Made by a program: the position numbers and the translations under genes. From contig NZ_KB891918.1 of the NCBI RefSeq assembly GCF_000373585.1, positions 204,133-268,132 of the forward strand: DNA of 64,000 bases. Direction: 5' to 3'. This document shows, in pieces, positions 1 through 7,822 of this stretch. Position 1 is the first letter of the stretch, and each line of letters opens with the position of its first letter. The notes below the pieces were generated by a model, which was not told the origin of the DNA, ran no database searches, and worked only from the letters and a program-made list of their open reading frames with translations. This DNA comes from Streptomyces sp. MspMP-M5. GTDB taxonomy: Bacteria; Actinomycetota; Actinomycetes; Streptomycetales; Streptomycetaceae.

Positions 1-30
1 GTGCATCTGCGCCCGGCGTAGGCTTTTTCT

Positions 31-1080
31 TCCCACGTTGTGGTGGCGGCGGGTTCCCATTCCGCCGGACCCTGGCGGCCTTGGGTTGCTCGCCGTGGCG
101 GCGGAAGGTGTGTTTGTGGCCGCCCCACGTTGTCGGCTGCCGCCGGCGGGGCGCCGGCGGGGCGCCGGCGGGGCGCCGGCGGTTCGTGTGCGGCTGTGGT
201 GGGGCGGAGGTGGCCTCGGCTTCCCGCCGTAGGGCGCGCGTCGTCCGCAGCCTCGGTGGGGGCGGGCGCTTGCGGCTTCCCGCCGTGGGTGGGGCCGGAG
301 GGGCTGCCCCGGGGTACGTCCTCGGTGCGGGCGCATCTGCTCAGTCAATTGATGATTACCCCGGCGTTCGCTCCAGATCCTGCGGGCGCACCCCGGGACA
401 TCCCCTCCGGCCTACGCCGTCGCCGACTCTCCCGCCACTTGGCACCAGACCGTCCCCCCGCCACAGCCGTACCGTCATCGGCGCCCGCGGGCCCGTCGCT
501 AGCGCGCATGCGGCGCCAGGGTGGGAGTCCGGTCCGGGTCGGTCGCTCTCCCCCTACGGGGCGCCTCCTGGGGGCGCGTCCGTGTAGCCGACTGCCAGCC
601 CACGCATAGGCGAGCTCCCTAGGCGGCGAGGCCATAGGGAGGGCGGCGCGACCGCGTGGTTGCCAGCCGTAGAGACGGCCATCGCCCCGGAGAGCTGCAC
701 CCGGCCGCCTCACCTCAGGGGGCGCCTCGCCTAGCCGACCGGTACCGGGGCGGCGGGACAGTCGCCGACGGCGCCGGGTCGGAGGGGATGTCCCGGAGCC
801 CGCCCGCAGGATCTGGAGCGAACGCCGGGGCATTCGTCATCTGACGGAGCAGATGCGCCCGCACCGTGGGGGCACCTCCCGGCCGAAGGCTGGGGGAGGG
901 TTCCGGGGCAGCCCCTCCGACCCCACCCACCAGCCGTAGGCGAAGAGACCCCAGCCGACACGGCACCACGCAGCCGACAACGGGGGGCGGCCACAATCAC
1001 ACCCCCCGCCGCCACGGCGAGCAACCCGAAGCCGCCAGGGTCCGGCGGAATGGCCAGCTCACCGTAACCACAGCGTGGGA
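31..1080. repeat. Large imperfect inverted repeat, gene-free
   Basis: The first kilobase has no credible gene. Positions 31-437 read, with gaps, as the reverse complement of 757-1080. The outer arm ends share TCCCACG(T/C)TGTGG, then ATTCCGCCGGACCCTGGCGG and TTGCTCGCCGTGGCGGCGG. The inner ends share GTGCGGGCGCATCTGCTC, GCGTTCGCTCCAGATCCTGC and GGGACATCCCCTCC. The left arm is longer because it holds an 11-bp tandem repeat and a duplicated stretch at about 180-270. The centre, about 440-756, is unrelated GC-rich sequence. The outer right end, read in reverse, continues into a GCTGCGCTTGG motif found in the dispersed repeats near 37.5, 57.7 and 63.7 kb. It looks like two head-to-head copies of an intergenic repeat. 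Long reading frames across it are codon-bias artefacts. Confidence 0.75.
141..182. repeat. 11-bp tandem repeat inside left arm
   Basis: The unit CGCCGGCGGGG occurs three full times from 141 to 173, followed by a partial fourth copy. The 11-bp period breaks any reading frame, so the stretch is not coding. It lies in the left arm of the large inverted repeat and is absent from the right arm, so it arose after the arms separated. Confidence 0.85.
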
Positions 1081-1160
1081 TGCCAAACCAAGCGCAGCGA
1101 CTACGTGAGGCAGAGCACACCTGCCGTATCGTTGAGGCGATCCGTCGCAGGGAGCGGATC

Positions 1161-2453
1161 ATGGGCGAGCAGCGAGATCGGAAGGGCCGTGCGCAGGGAA
1201 CGGACAGGGAGCGGCCGGTGACCGCCGACGAGTCGGGAGCCACCCCGCGCGGCGCGGACGCCGGGGGCGAGGCGGTGGGGGAGGCCCCTGCGGGCGAGCC
1301 CGCGGGCGACCCCGCGAGGAGCGACGGCGCCACCGAGGGAGCCACCGGCGGCAGCGGCGAGAGCGGCAGCGATGAGAACGGCGACGGCGACGGCCCGGAG
1401 AACGGCGAGAACAACATCGCCGTCAAGCTCGAACAACTCATCCTCGGGGCCGAGCGCCGCTACACGCCGTTCCAGGCGGCCCGCAGCGCTGGCGTCTCGA
1501 TGGACCTCGCGGCCCGCTTCTGGCGGGCCATGGGCTTTGCGGACATCGGCCAGGTCAAGGCCCTCACCGAGGCCGATGTGCTGGCCCTGCGCCGGCTGGC
1601 CGGTCTCGTCGAGGCCGGGCTGCTGAGCGAGGCGATGGCGGTGCAGGTCGCCCGTTCCACCGGTCAGACCACGGCGCGGCTCGCCGACTGGCAGATCGAC
1701 TCGTTCCTGGAGGGGCTGACCGAGCCCCAGGATTCCGGCCTGACCCGTACGGAGATCACGTACCCCCTGGTCGAGCTGCTGCTGCCGGAGCTGGAGGAGT
1801 TCCTGGTCTACGTCTGGCGGCGGCAGCTCGCCGCGGCCACCGGGCGCGTCGTCCAGGCCCAGGACGACGCGGAGATGGTGAACCGTCGGCTGGCCGTCGG
1901 CTTCGCCGACCTGGTCGGCTTCACCCGGCTGACCCGGCGGCTGGAGGAGGAGGAACTGGGCGAGCTGGTCGAGGCGTTCGAGACCACCGCCGCCGACCTG
2001 GTCGCCGCGCACGGCGGCCGGCTCATCAAGACCCTCGGCGACGAGGTGCTGTTCGCGGCGGACGACGCGGGCATCGCCGCGGAGATCGGGCTGCGGCTGA
2101 TCGAGACGATGGGCCACGACGAGACGATGCCCGAGCTGCGGGTCGGCATCGCGTTCGGCACGGTCACGACGCGGATGGGCGACGTCTTCGGGACGACCGT
2201 CAATCTGGCCAGCCGGCTGACCTCGATAGCGCCGAAGGACACCGTGCTGGTGGACGAGGCGTTCGCGGAGGAGCTGGGGCGCACCGGTGACGCCCCGGTG
2301 TCCGAGGCGGACGCCGCGGCCGCGGAGAAGGCCGCCCAGGAGGGCACCGGCAGCCCGCCGCCCCCGTACCGCTTCGCGCTGCAGCCGATGTGGCAGCGGC
2401 CGGTGCGCGGTCTGGGCGTCGTCGAGCCGTGGATGCTGACCCGGCGCGGATGA
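1161..2453 (+). CDS. cya: Class III adenylate cyclase
   Basis: Probably makes cAMP from ATP. The 430-residue protein has an acidic, low-complexity N-terminus (1-85), then a helical region (about 88-225) like the autoinhibitory regulatory domain of Rv1264-type cyclases, then the catalytic domain (about 235-400). Expected catalytic residues are present: metal aspartates D250 (FADLVGF) and D294 (LGDEVLF), the purine-specifying K290, and N348/R352 in VNLASR. No membrane segment is seen. I chose ATG 1161 because a GGAGCGG sits just upstream. An in-frame ATG at 1080 would start inside the inverted repeat. The gene order with the enoyl-CoA hydratase, GGDEF protein and hutH matches my memory of the S. 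coelicolor cya locus. Confidence 0.93.
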   Translation: MGEQRDRKGRAQGTDRERPVTADESGATPRGADAGGEAVGEAPAGEPAGDPARSDGATEGATGGSGESGSDENGDGDGPENGENNIAVKLEQLILGAERRYTPFQAARSAGVSMDLAARFWRAMGFADIGQVKALTEADVLALRRLAGLVEAGLLSEAMAVQVARSTGQTTARLADWQIDSFLEGLTEPQDSGLTRTEITYPLVELLLPELEEFLVYVWRRQLAAATGRVVQAQDDAEMVNRRLAVGFADLVGFTRLTRRLEEEELGELVEAFETTAADLVAAHGGRLIKTLGDEVLFAADDAGIAAEIGLRLIETMGHDETMPELRVGIAFGTVTTRMGDVFGTTVNLASRLTSIAPKDTVLVDEAFAEELGRTGDAPVSEADAAAAEKAAQEGTGSPPPPYRFALQPMWQRPVRGLGVVEPWMLTRRG

Positions 2454-2552
2454 GCGCACGGGGCCGGGCCGCCCCTGCCGTAAACCGCCGCGAGCTGACA
2501 TGATCCTCAGCGGTCGGGTAAGCGATCGTTAACCCGGAATCGGGAGGGCGGT

Positions 2553-3365
2553 ATGAGCGACACGAACGGTATGCGGCGGTTCGGCGCGGAGGAGTGGGTC
2601 GGCGTCCGGCGCCACGACTTCGTGGCGGAGCTGGTCCTGGACCGGCCGAAGGCGATGAACGCGGTGTCGACGGCGATGGCCGACGCGCTGGCGGAGGCGT
2701 GCGCCGCGCTGGCCGACGACCGGTCCGTGCGGGCGGTGGTCCTCACCTCCACCCATGAGCGGGCGTTCTGCGTGGGCGCCGATCTGAAGGAGCGGAACTC
2801 CTTCACCGACGCGGATCTGATGCGGCAGCGGCCGCGCGCCCGGGCCGCGTACACCGGCGTACTGGAGCTGCCGATGCCGACGATCGCCGCCGTGCACGGC
2901 TTCGCACTGGGCGGCGGCTACGAGTTGGCGCTGGCCTGCGATCTGATCGTCGCGGACGGCACCGCGGTGGTGGGGCTGCCGGAGGTGTCGGTGGGGGTCA
3001 TCCCTGGCGGCGGCGGGACGCAGCTGCTGCCGCGCCGGGTGGGTGCGGCGCGCGCCGCCGAGCTGGTGTTCACCGCGCGCCGGGTGGCGGCGGCGGAGGC
3101 CGGCGAGCTGGGGCTGGTGGACCGGGTGGTGGCCGACGGGCAGGACCGCGCGGAGGCGCTGGCGCTGGCCGCGGCGATCGCCCGCAACTCCCCGGTCGGG
3201 CTGCGCGCCGCCAAGCGCGCCATGCGGCTCGGTCAGGGCCTGGACCTGCGGGCCGGGCTGGATCTGGAGGACGGTGCCTGGCGGAGCGTGGCGTTCTCGG
3301 GGGACCGGGCCGAGGGCGTCGCGGCCTTCAATGAGAAGCGGGATCCCGACTGGCCGGGGGAGTGA
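2553..3365 (+). CDS. Enoyl-CoA hydratase/isomerase family protein
   Basis: Crotonase-superfamily protein of 270 residues, expected to hydrate 2-enoyl-CoA thioesters in fatty-acid or branched-chain acid breakdown. The family signature is visible: AFCVGADLKER forms the first oxyanion-hole strand, and ALGGGYELALACDL the second, followed by GLPEVSVGVIPGGGGTQLLPR, which carries a glutamate at the usual position for the catalytic acid. ATG 2553 follows GGGAGGGCGGT, a clear ribosome site. A hairpin follows the stop. The exact substrate cannot be read from sequence. Confidence 0.9.
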   Translation: MSDTNGMRRFGAEEWVGVRRHDFVAELVLDRPKAMNAVSTAMADALAEACAALADDRSVRAVVLTSTHERAFCVGADLKERNSFTDADLMRQRPRARAAYTGVLELPMPTIAAVHGFALGGGYELALACDLIVADGTAVVGLPEVSVGVIPGGGGTQLLPRRVGAARAAELVFTARRVAAAEAGELGLVDRVVADGQDRAEALALAAAIARNSPVGLRAAKRAMRLGQGLDLRAGLDLEDGAWRSVAFSGDRAEGVAAFNEKRDPDWPGE

Positions 3366-3402
3366 CCTTCGGTCCGTTCCCCCGGGTGGCGGTTGACCGG
3401 CC

Positions 3403-3439
3403 CGCCCCTTCCGAGGGCCGCTGACCAGCGGAAGGGGCG
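3403..3439 (+). terminator. Hairpin after enoyl-CoA hydratase gene
   Basis: Perfect 11-bp stem CGCCCCTTCCG / CGGAAGGGGCG with a 15-nt loop, 37 bases after the stop codon. No T-run follows, as is usual in Streptomyces. Confidence 0.65.
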
Positions 3440-3475
3440 AATCGGGTCAAACATTCCTACGCTGTCCTACAGAGC

Positions 3476-4657
3476 GTGTTCACGGTGACGGAATGTGAGG
3501 CTCCGGTGACGGGCGAGGCTGACGCGCGGTTGCGGGCCGTGGTGGAACTGGCGCAGGCGATGGCCGCCGCGCCGGCGCTGCGCGACTCGGCCCGGGCCGC
3601 GGCGCAGGGCGCGCGGCTGGCGCTGGGCGGCTCCTTCGCGGCGATCTCCAAGTGGGAGCGCGAGCGGGGACGGCTGCGGGTGCTGGCGAACGTCGGCGAA
3701 CTCACCCCGGGGGAGCGGGAGTTCCCCGAGGGCGAGGCGTACCCGGTGCACGAGTTCCCGGAGATCGTCGGGTTCCTGCACGAGCAGTGGGCCGGCGGCC
3801 GGGAGCCGGGCGCCTGGGTGGAGGTCGCCGAGGGCGAGGCGAGTGGCGGCGCGGGCGGTCTCTACAACCACCAGCGGGTGGCCGCGCTGCGGCGCCGCGG
3901 CCGGGGGTGCTGCGTGGTGGCCCCGATCGTGCTGCACGGCCGGGCCTGGGGCGAGCTGTATGTGGCGCGGCGGCCCGGCGAGCCGGTGTTCGGGCGGGCG
4001 GACGCCGAGTTCGCGACGGTGCTGGCCGCCGTCACGGCCGCCGGGATCGCCCAGACCGAGCGGCTGGCGGAGGCCCGCCGGCTGGCGTTCACCGACGCGC
4101 TGACCGGACTGGCCAACCGCCGCGCCGTCGACATGCGGCTGGACGAGGCGCTGGAGCAGCACCGGGCGGACGGGGCGGTGGTCAGCCTGGTGGTCTGCGA
4201 TCTGAACGGGCTGAAGGAGGTCAACGACTCGCAGGGGCACGCGGTCGGCGACCGGCTGCTGGAGCGCTTCGGGTCGGTGCTGTCGCTGTGCGGCGCGATG
4301 CTGCCGGGGACGCTCGTGGCGCGGCTGGGCGGGGACGAGTTCTGCCTGCTGGCGGTCGGTCCGGCCGCCGACGAGGTGGTGAAGGTGGCCGGCGAGCTGT
4401 GCGGGCGGGCCGCGGAGCTGGACGTGGGTGACGGCGTCGCGGTGGGCGTCGCCTCCACCGGCGACCCGATCGGCCCGGTGCACAGCGCCCGCCGGCTGTT
4501 CCGGCTCGCGGACGCCGCCCAGTACCGGGCCAAGGCGGCCAAGTCCGGCGGGCCGGTGGTGGCTGGGCGGCACGGCGGCGCGGACGATCCGGTGGTGCGG
4601 CTGGCGGACGCGCCGGAGCCGGCACCCGGCCCGGAGCGGCGCAGGTTCCGGAGGTGA
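3476..4657 (+). CDS. GAF-GGDEF diguanylate cyclase
   Basis: Predicted soluble diguanylate cyclase of 393 residues. A GAF-like sensor region occupies about residues 15-205 and a GGDEF domain about 210-360. The active-site loop is intact as RLGGDEF, and the preceding DALTGLANRRA is the usual start of the domain. The position five residues before GGDEF does not spell RxxD, so the canonical inhibitory I-site appears absent. No EAL domain is present. GTG 3476 opens the frame. GTG 3485 and GTG 3506 are alternatives, the last having GTGAGG upstream. By its place beside hutH it may be the gene I recall as cdgE, but I have not confirmed this. Confidence 0.88.
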   Translation: MFTVTECEAPVTGEADARLRAVVELAQAMAAAPALRDSARAAAQGARLALGGSFAAISKWERERGRLRVLANVGELTPGEREFPEGEAYPVHEFPEIVGFLHEQWAGGREPGAWVEVAEGEASGGAGGLYNHQRVAALRRRGRGCCVVAPIVLHGRAWGELYVARRPGEPVFGRADAEFATVLAAVTAAGIAQTERLAEARRLAFTDALTGLANRRAVDMRLDEALEQHRADGAVVSLVVCDLNGLKEVNDSQGHAVGDRLLERFGSVLSLCGAMLPGTLVARLGGDEFCLLAVGPAADEVVKVAGELCGRAAELDVGDGVAVGVASTGDPIGPVHSARRLFRLADAAQYRAKAAKSGGPVVAGRHGGADDPVVRLADAPEPAPGPERRRFRR

Positions 4658-4763
4658 GCGGGGTGCGGGTGGTACGGCCCGCCGGCGCGGGCGATGATCG
4701 GTAAGGGGTGATCCCGAAATCCGGTGGTGACATCCGGCGATTCAGTCTCTAGGGTGCCTGAAT

Positions 4764-6308
4764 ATGGATATGCACACTGTGGTGCTGGGGACGTCCGGCA
4801 CCACCGCACAGGACGTCATCGCGGTGGCCCGCGGCGCGGCCCGGGTCGAGCTGTCCGACGAGGCCCGCACCGCCGTCGCCGCCTCGCGCGCCTTCATCGA
4901 CGAACTCGCCGCCAAACCCGACCCGGTCTACGGCGTCTCCACCGGCTTCGGCGCCCTCGCCGTCCGGCACATCAGCCCCGAGCTGCGCGCCCAGCTCCAG
5001 CGCAACATCGTGCGCTCGCACGCGGCCGGCATGGGCCCGCGGGTCGAGCGCGAGGTGGTCCGCGCCCTGATGTTCCTGCGGCTGAAGACCCTCGCCTCCG
5101 GGCACACCGGCGTCCGCCCGCTGGTCGTCGAGACCATGGCCGCCCTCCTGAACGCCGGCATCACCCCGGTCGTCCACGAGTACGGCTCGCTCGGCTGCTC
5201 CGGCGACCTCGCGCCGCTCTCGCACTGCGCGCTGACGCTGATGGGCGAGGGCGAGGCGGAGGGCCCCGACGGCGTCGTCCGCCCGTCCGCCGAGCTGCTG
5301 GCCGCGCACGGCATCGCGCCCGTCGAACTCCGCGAGAAGGAGGGGCTGGCGCTCCTCAACGGCACCGACGGCATGCTCGGCATGCTGGTGATGGCCTGCG
5401 CCGACCTGGCCCGGCTGTTCACCTCCGCGGACCTCACCGCCGCGCTCTCCATGGAGGCGCTGCTGGGCACCGACAAGGTCCTCGCACCCGAGCTGCACGC
5501 CATCCGGCCGCACCCGGGCCAGGCCGCCTCGGCCGCCAACATGCTGGCGTTCCTGGAGGGTTCCGGCCTCACGGGCCACCACCAGGACGACGCCCCGCGC
5601 GTCCAGGACGCCTACTCCATCCGCTGCGCCCCCCAGGTCGCTGGCGCCGGCCGGGACACCCTCGCGCACGCCCGTCTGGTCGCCGAACGGGAGCTGGCCG
5701 CCGCCGTCGACAACCCCGTCGTACTGCCCGACGGCCGGGTGGAGTCCAACGGCAACTTCCACGGCGCGCCGGTGGCCTACGCGCTGGACTTCCTGGCCAT
5801 CGCCGCGGCCGACCTCGGCTCGATCGCCGAGCGCCGCACCGACCGGCTGCTGGACAAGAACCGCTCGCACGGGCTGCCCGCCTTCCTCGCCGGCGACCCG
5901 GGCGTCGACTCGGGCCTGATGATCGCCCAGTACACCCAGGCGGCGCTGGTCAGCGAGTTGAAGCGGCTGGCCGCACCGGCCTCGGTGGACTCCATCCCGT
6001 CCTCCGCCATGCAGGAGGACCACGTCTCGATGGGCTGGTCGGCGGCGCGCAAACTGCGCACCGCGGTGGACAACCTCACCCGGATCATCGCCGTGGAGCT
6101 CTACGCCGCGACCCGCGCCGTCGAACTGCGCGAGGGTCTGTCGCCCGCCCCGGCCACCCGCGCGGTGCTGGCCGCGCTGCGCGCCGCCGGTGTGCAGGGC
6201 CCCGGCGAGGACCGCTTCCTCGCACCGGACCTGGAGGCCGCGTACGCCTTCGTCCGGGACGGGAAGCTGGTGGCGGCGGCGGAGTCGGTCACGGGGGAGC
6301 TGGCCTGA
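4764..6308 (+). CDS. hutH: Histidine ammonia-lyase
   Basis: First step of histidine breakdown: deaminates L-histidine to urocanate in the cytoplasm. The protein is 514 residues, full length for the aromatic ammonia-lyase family. The MIO cofactor site is visible as GSLGCSGDLAPLSH, with the internal triad Cys145-Ser146-Gly147 rather than the common Ala-Ser-Gly. Other family motifs are YGVSTGFG near residue 57 and QEDHVSMGWSAARKL in the C-terminal half. ATG 4764 is followed by a second ATG at 4770; the first gives the longer form and is kept. No other hut gene is adjacent. Confidence 0.95.
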   Translation: MDMHTVVLGTSGTTAQDVIAVARGAARVELSDEARTAVAASRAFIDELAAKPDPVYGVSTGFGALAVRHISPELRAQLQRNIVRSHAAGMGPRVEREVVRALMFLRLKTLASGHTGVRPLVVETMAALLNAGITPVVHEYGSLGCSGDLAPLSHCALTLMGEGEAEGPDGVVRPSAELLAAHGIAPVELREKEGLALLNGTDGMLGMLVMACADLARLFTSADLTAALSMEALLGTDKVLAPELHAIRPHPGQAASAANMLAFLEGSGLTGHHQDDAPRVQDAYSIRCAPQVAGAGRDTLAHARLVAERELAAAVDNPVVLPDGRVESNGNFHGAPVAYALDFLAIAAADLGSIAERRTDRLLDKNRSHGLPAFLAGDPGVDSGLMIAQYTQAALVSELKRLAAPASVDSIPSSAMQEDHVSMGWSAARKLRTAVDNLTRIIAVELYAATRAVELREGLSPAPATRAVLAALRAAGVQGPGEDRFLAPDLEAAYAFVRDGKLVAAAESVTGELA

Positions 6309-6466
6309 CGCGGTGACATCCTGAAGTGGTGACGTGGCGTCAAATGGCTGGCCGGTTGGCCCGTTGGTCGTCTGGCTGACCGTCTGGCTGGCCGGCCGGC
6401 CGGATCGGGCTGGGGCTGCGGCGCGCCGGCCGGGGCGGGCTCGGCTCCCGGCCCCGGGCCCCGGCC
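6309..6466. other. Convergent intergenic region, GC-rich inverted repeats
   Basis: Lies between the ends of hutH and the LAXTG-protein gene. It holds CTGGCTGGCCGG-type repeats at about 6350-6400 and GGCCGGGG ... CCCCGGCC further on, which could form a bidirectional terminator. No gene is seen. Confidence 0.4.
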
Positions 6467-6886
6467 TCAGGCGGTCTCGTCGCGGGTGCGGTGTACGGAG
6501 TAGCCGACCAGCGCCGCGCCGAGCCCCAGGAAGGCCACGCCGCCGACCGCATAGGGCGTGGTGTCCGGGCTGCCGGTGTCGGCGAGGTAGTGCACCGGGC
6601 CGTCGTCCTCGGCCCCTTCGCCGCCGGGCCGGGTCGTGGTGGAACCGCCGCCGGATTCCCGCGCGGCGGAATTCCTTTTGTCGGCGGTGCCCCCGATGCG
6701 CCCCTCGGAACGGGCCGAGTGCGCCACATTCGCCTGGTCCCGCTCGGCCGCGGCGGATTCCGCCCGGACGCCGGAATGCGGCGCTCCGCCCTCTCCCACG
6801 ATCGCGTTGGCGGACGGTACGAACCACAGGGCGAACAGCACCGATCCCGCGGCAGCGGCGGTCAGTAGTGGTCGTCGCGCGGTCAC
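6467..6886 (-). CDS. LAXTG-type sortase-anchored surface protein
   Basis: A 139-residue secreted protein with a complete cell-wall sorting signal. An N-terminal signal peptide (RR near residues 4-5, hydrophobic core, SANA/I cleavage near residue 28) leads to a hydrophilic Ser/Glu/Gly-rich middle. The C-terminus is LADTG, then a hydrophobic segment (YAVGGVAFLGLGAALVGY) and a basic tail. LAXTG is the motif known for actinobacterial class E sortases, so covalent attachment to peptidoglycan is inferred. No sortase gene lies in this window. It is transcribed divergently from the next gene with about 108 bp between them. The function of the exposed part is unknown. Confidence 0.8.
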   Translation of the reverse strand: MTARRPLLTAAAAGSVLFALWFVPSANAIVGEGGAPHSGVRAESAAAERDQANVAHSARSEGRIGGTADKRNSAARESGGGSTTTRPGGEGAEDDGPVHYLADTGSPDTTPYAVGGVAFLGLGAALVGYSVHRTRDETA

Positions 6887-6994
6887 GAAAGCGATCCCCC
6901 TTGTGGGTTCGGCGAATTGGCCGTTGACCGCAGATGTTAGTGACCGCCGCGGGTCGCGCGGTAGTCGGGACCCGGACGTGCATACCCTCCGTTC

Positions 6995-7333
6995 ATGAGC
7001 AATGGCGAGACATCACGCTTTGTACGGCTTCACGTCGAACTGGTCATGGAGGTCACCGACGCCGCCGAGCTGACCGGCGCCGCCCTCGCCCGTATCGACG
7101 GCGACCCCGCCCTCCCCGACGACGAACGCCGGCAGTCACGCGAAACGGTCAGAGACGACCCGGCGGAGGCCCTGGCCCATCTGATCGACCCCTTCGACCT
7201 GGTCACCGGGGTGCCTGGCACCGAACTCGCGCACGCCTCCTGGAGCAGCGAGGAGATGACCGACTACGACCCCGACACCGCATGGGACGCGGCGGAGTGG
7301 GACCTCGCGGACGACGCGGACGGGGACGGCTGA
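6995..7333 (+). CDS. Conserved small acidic protein of unknown function
   Basis: A 112-residue, strongly acidic, soluble protein that I cannot assign to a family. No signal peptide, membrane segment or metal motif is seen. The C-terminal third (TDYDPDTAWDAAEWDLADD) is very rich in Asp, Glu and Trp. ATG 6995 starts the frame, with CATACCCTCCGTTC just upstream and so only a weak ribosome site. Codon use is typical of the chromosome. It is divergent from the LAXTG gene and may share its promoter region. Confidence 0.7.
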   Translation: MSNGETSRFVRLHVELVMEVTDAAELTGAALARIDGDPALPDDERRQSRETVRDDPAEALAHLIDPFDLVTGVPGTELAHASWSSEEMTDYDPDTAWDAAEWDLADDADGDG

Positions 7334-7822
7334 CCGCCACCGCACCCCACCGCACACCCACCCAGGCCCCCGGACGGCTCCCCGCCGCCCGGGGGCCGCA
7401 GACTGCCCGCGTCCGCCCGGCCGGACATCCCGTCCAGTCGCCGCCATTCGGCTCCGGCGACGCCGGCGTCACGCGCTACGCCGTTCGATATCCGCACCTC
7501 GCGTGATATCCGCACGTCACACGGCATTCCCGCGCGCCCCGCGCACCGTCTTCGCCCGCCCGCGCCCCGCCTTCACCCCGCCCGCGCACCGTCATGCGGC
7601 ACTCCGCAGCACTATGCGTGCGCTATGTCATAAACCCCTGATGGCCGTTTTGCCCGTGATTACGTGTCCTTCCCCACATTTCTGCCAGGAATGGGGTGCG
7701 TGAAACGGATAAGGCGTTACCAATGAGAGTCGGCCGGAATGCCTGCGTCCAGATATGCCGGGTTCCGTCGGCCGTTCGCTCGGGGAATTTTCGCGAAATC
7801 GGTAGCAATGGAGAAGCGTGTG
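7334..7822. other. 489-bp upstream region with 11-bp direct repeat
   Basis: No gene is seen here. GATATCCGCAC occurs twice, at 7487-7497 and 7505-7515, 18 bp apart (about two helical turns). Further on, 7660-7735 is relatively AT-rich and probably holds the promoter of the L,D-transpeptidase gene. A GGAAT at about 7689 could be the -35 of an extracytoplasmic sigma promoter, but I cannot fix a matching -10. Confidence 0.5.

Noticed and set aside
1080..1160. Upstream ATG extension of the cyclase gene
   Set aside because: It would start inside the inverted-repeat arm. The ATG at 1161 has a ribosome site.
4749..6983. 744-codon minus-strand frame over hutH
   Set aside because: It is the antisense shadow of hutH, with no motif or plausible start. 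The plus-strand gene has complete active-site motifs.
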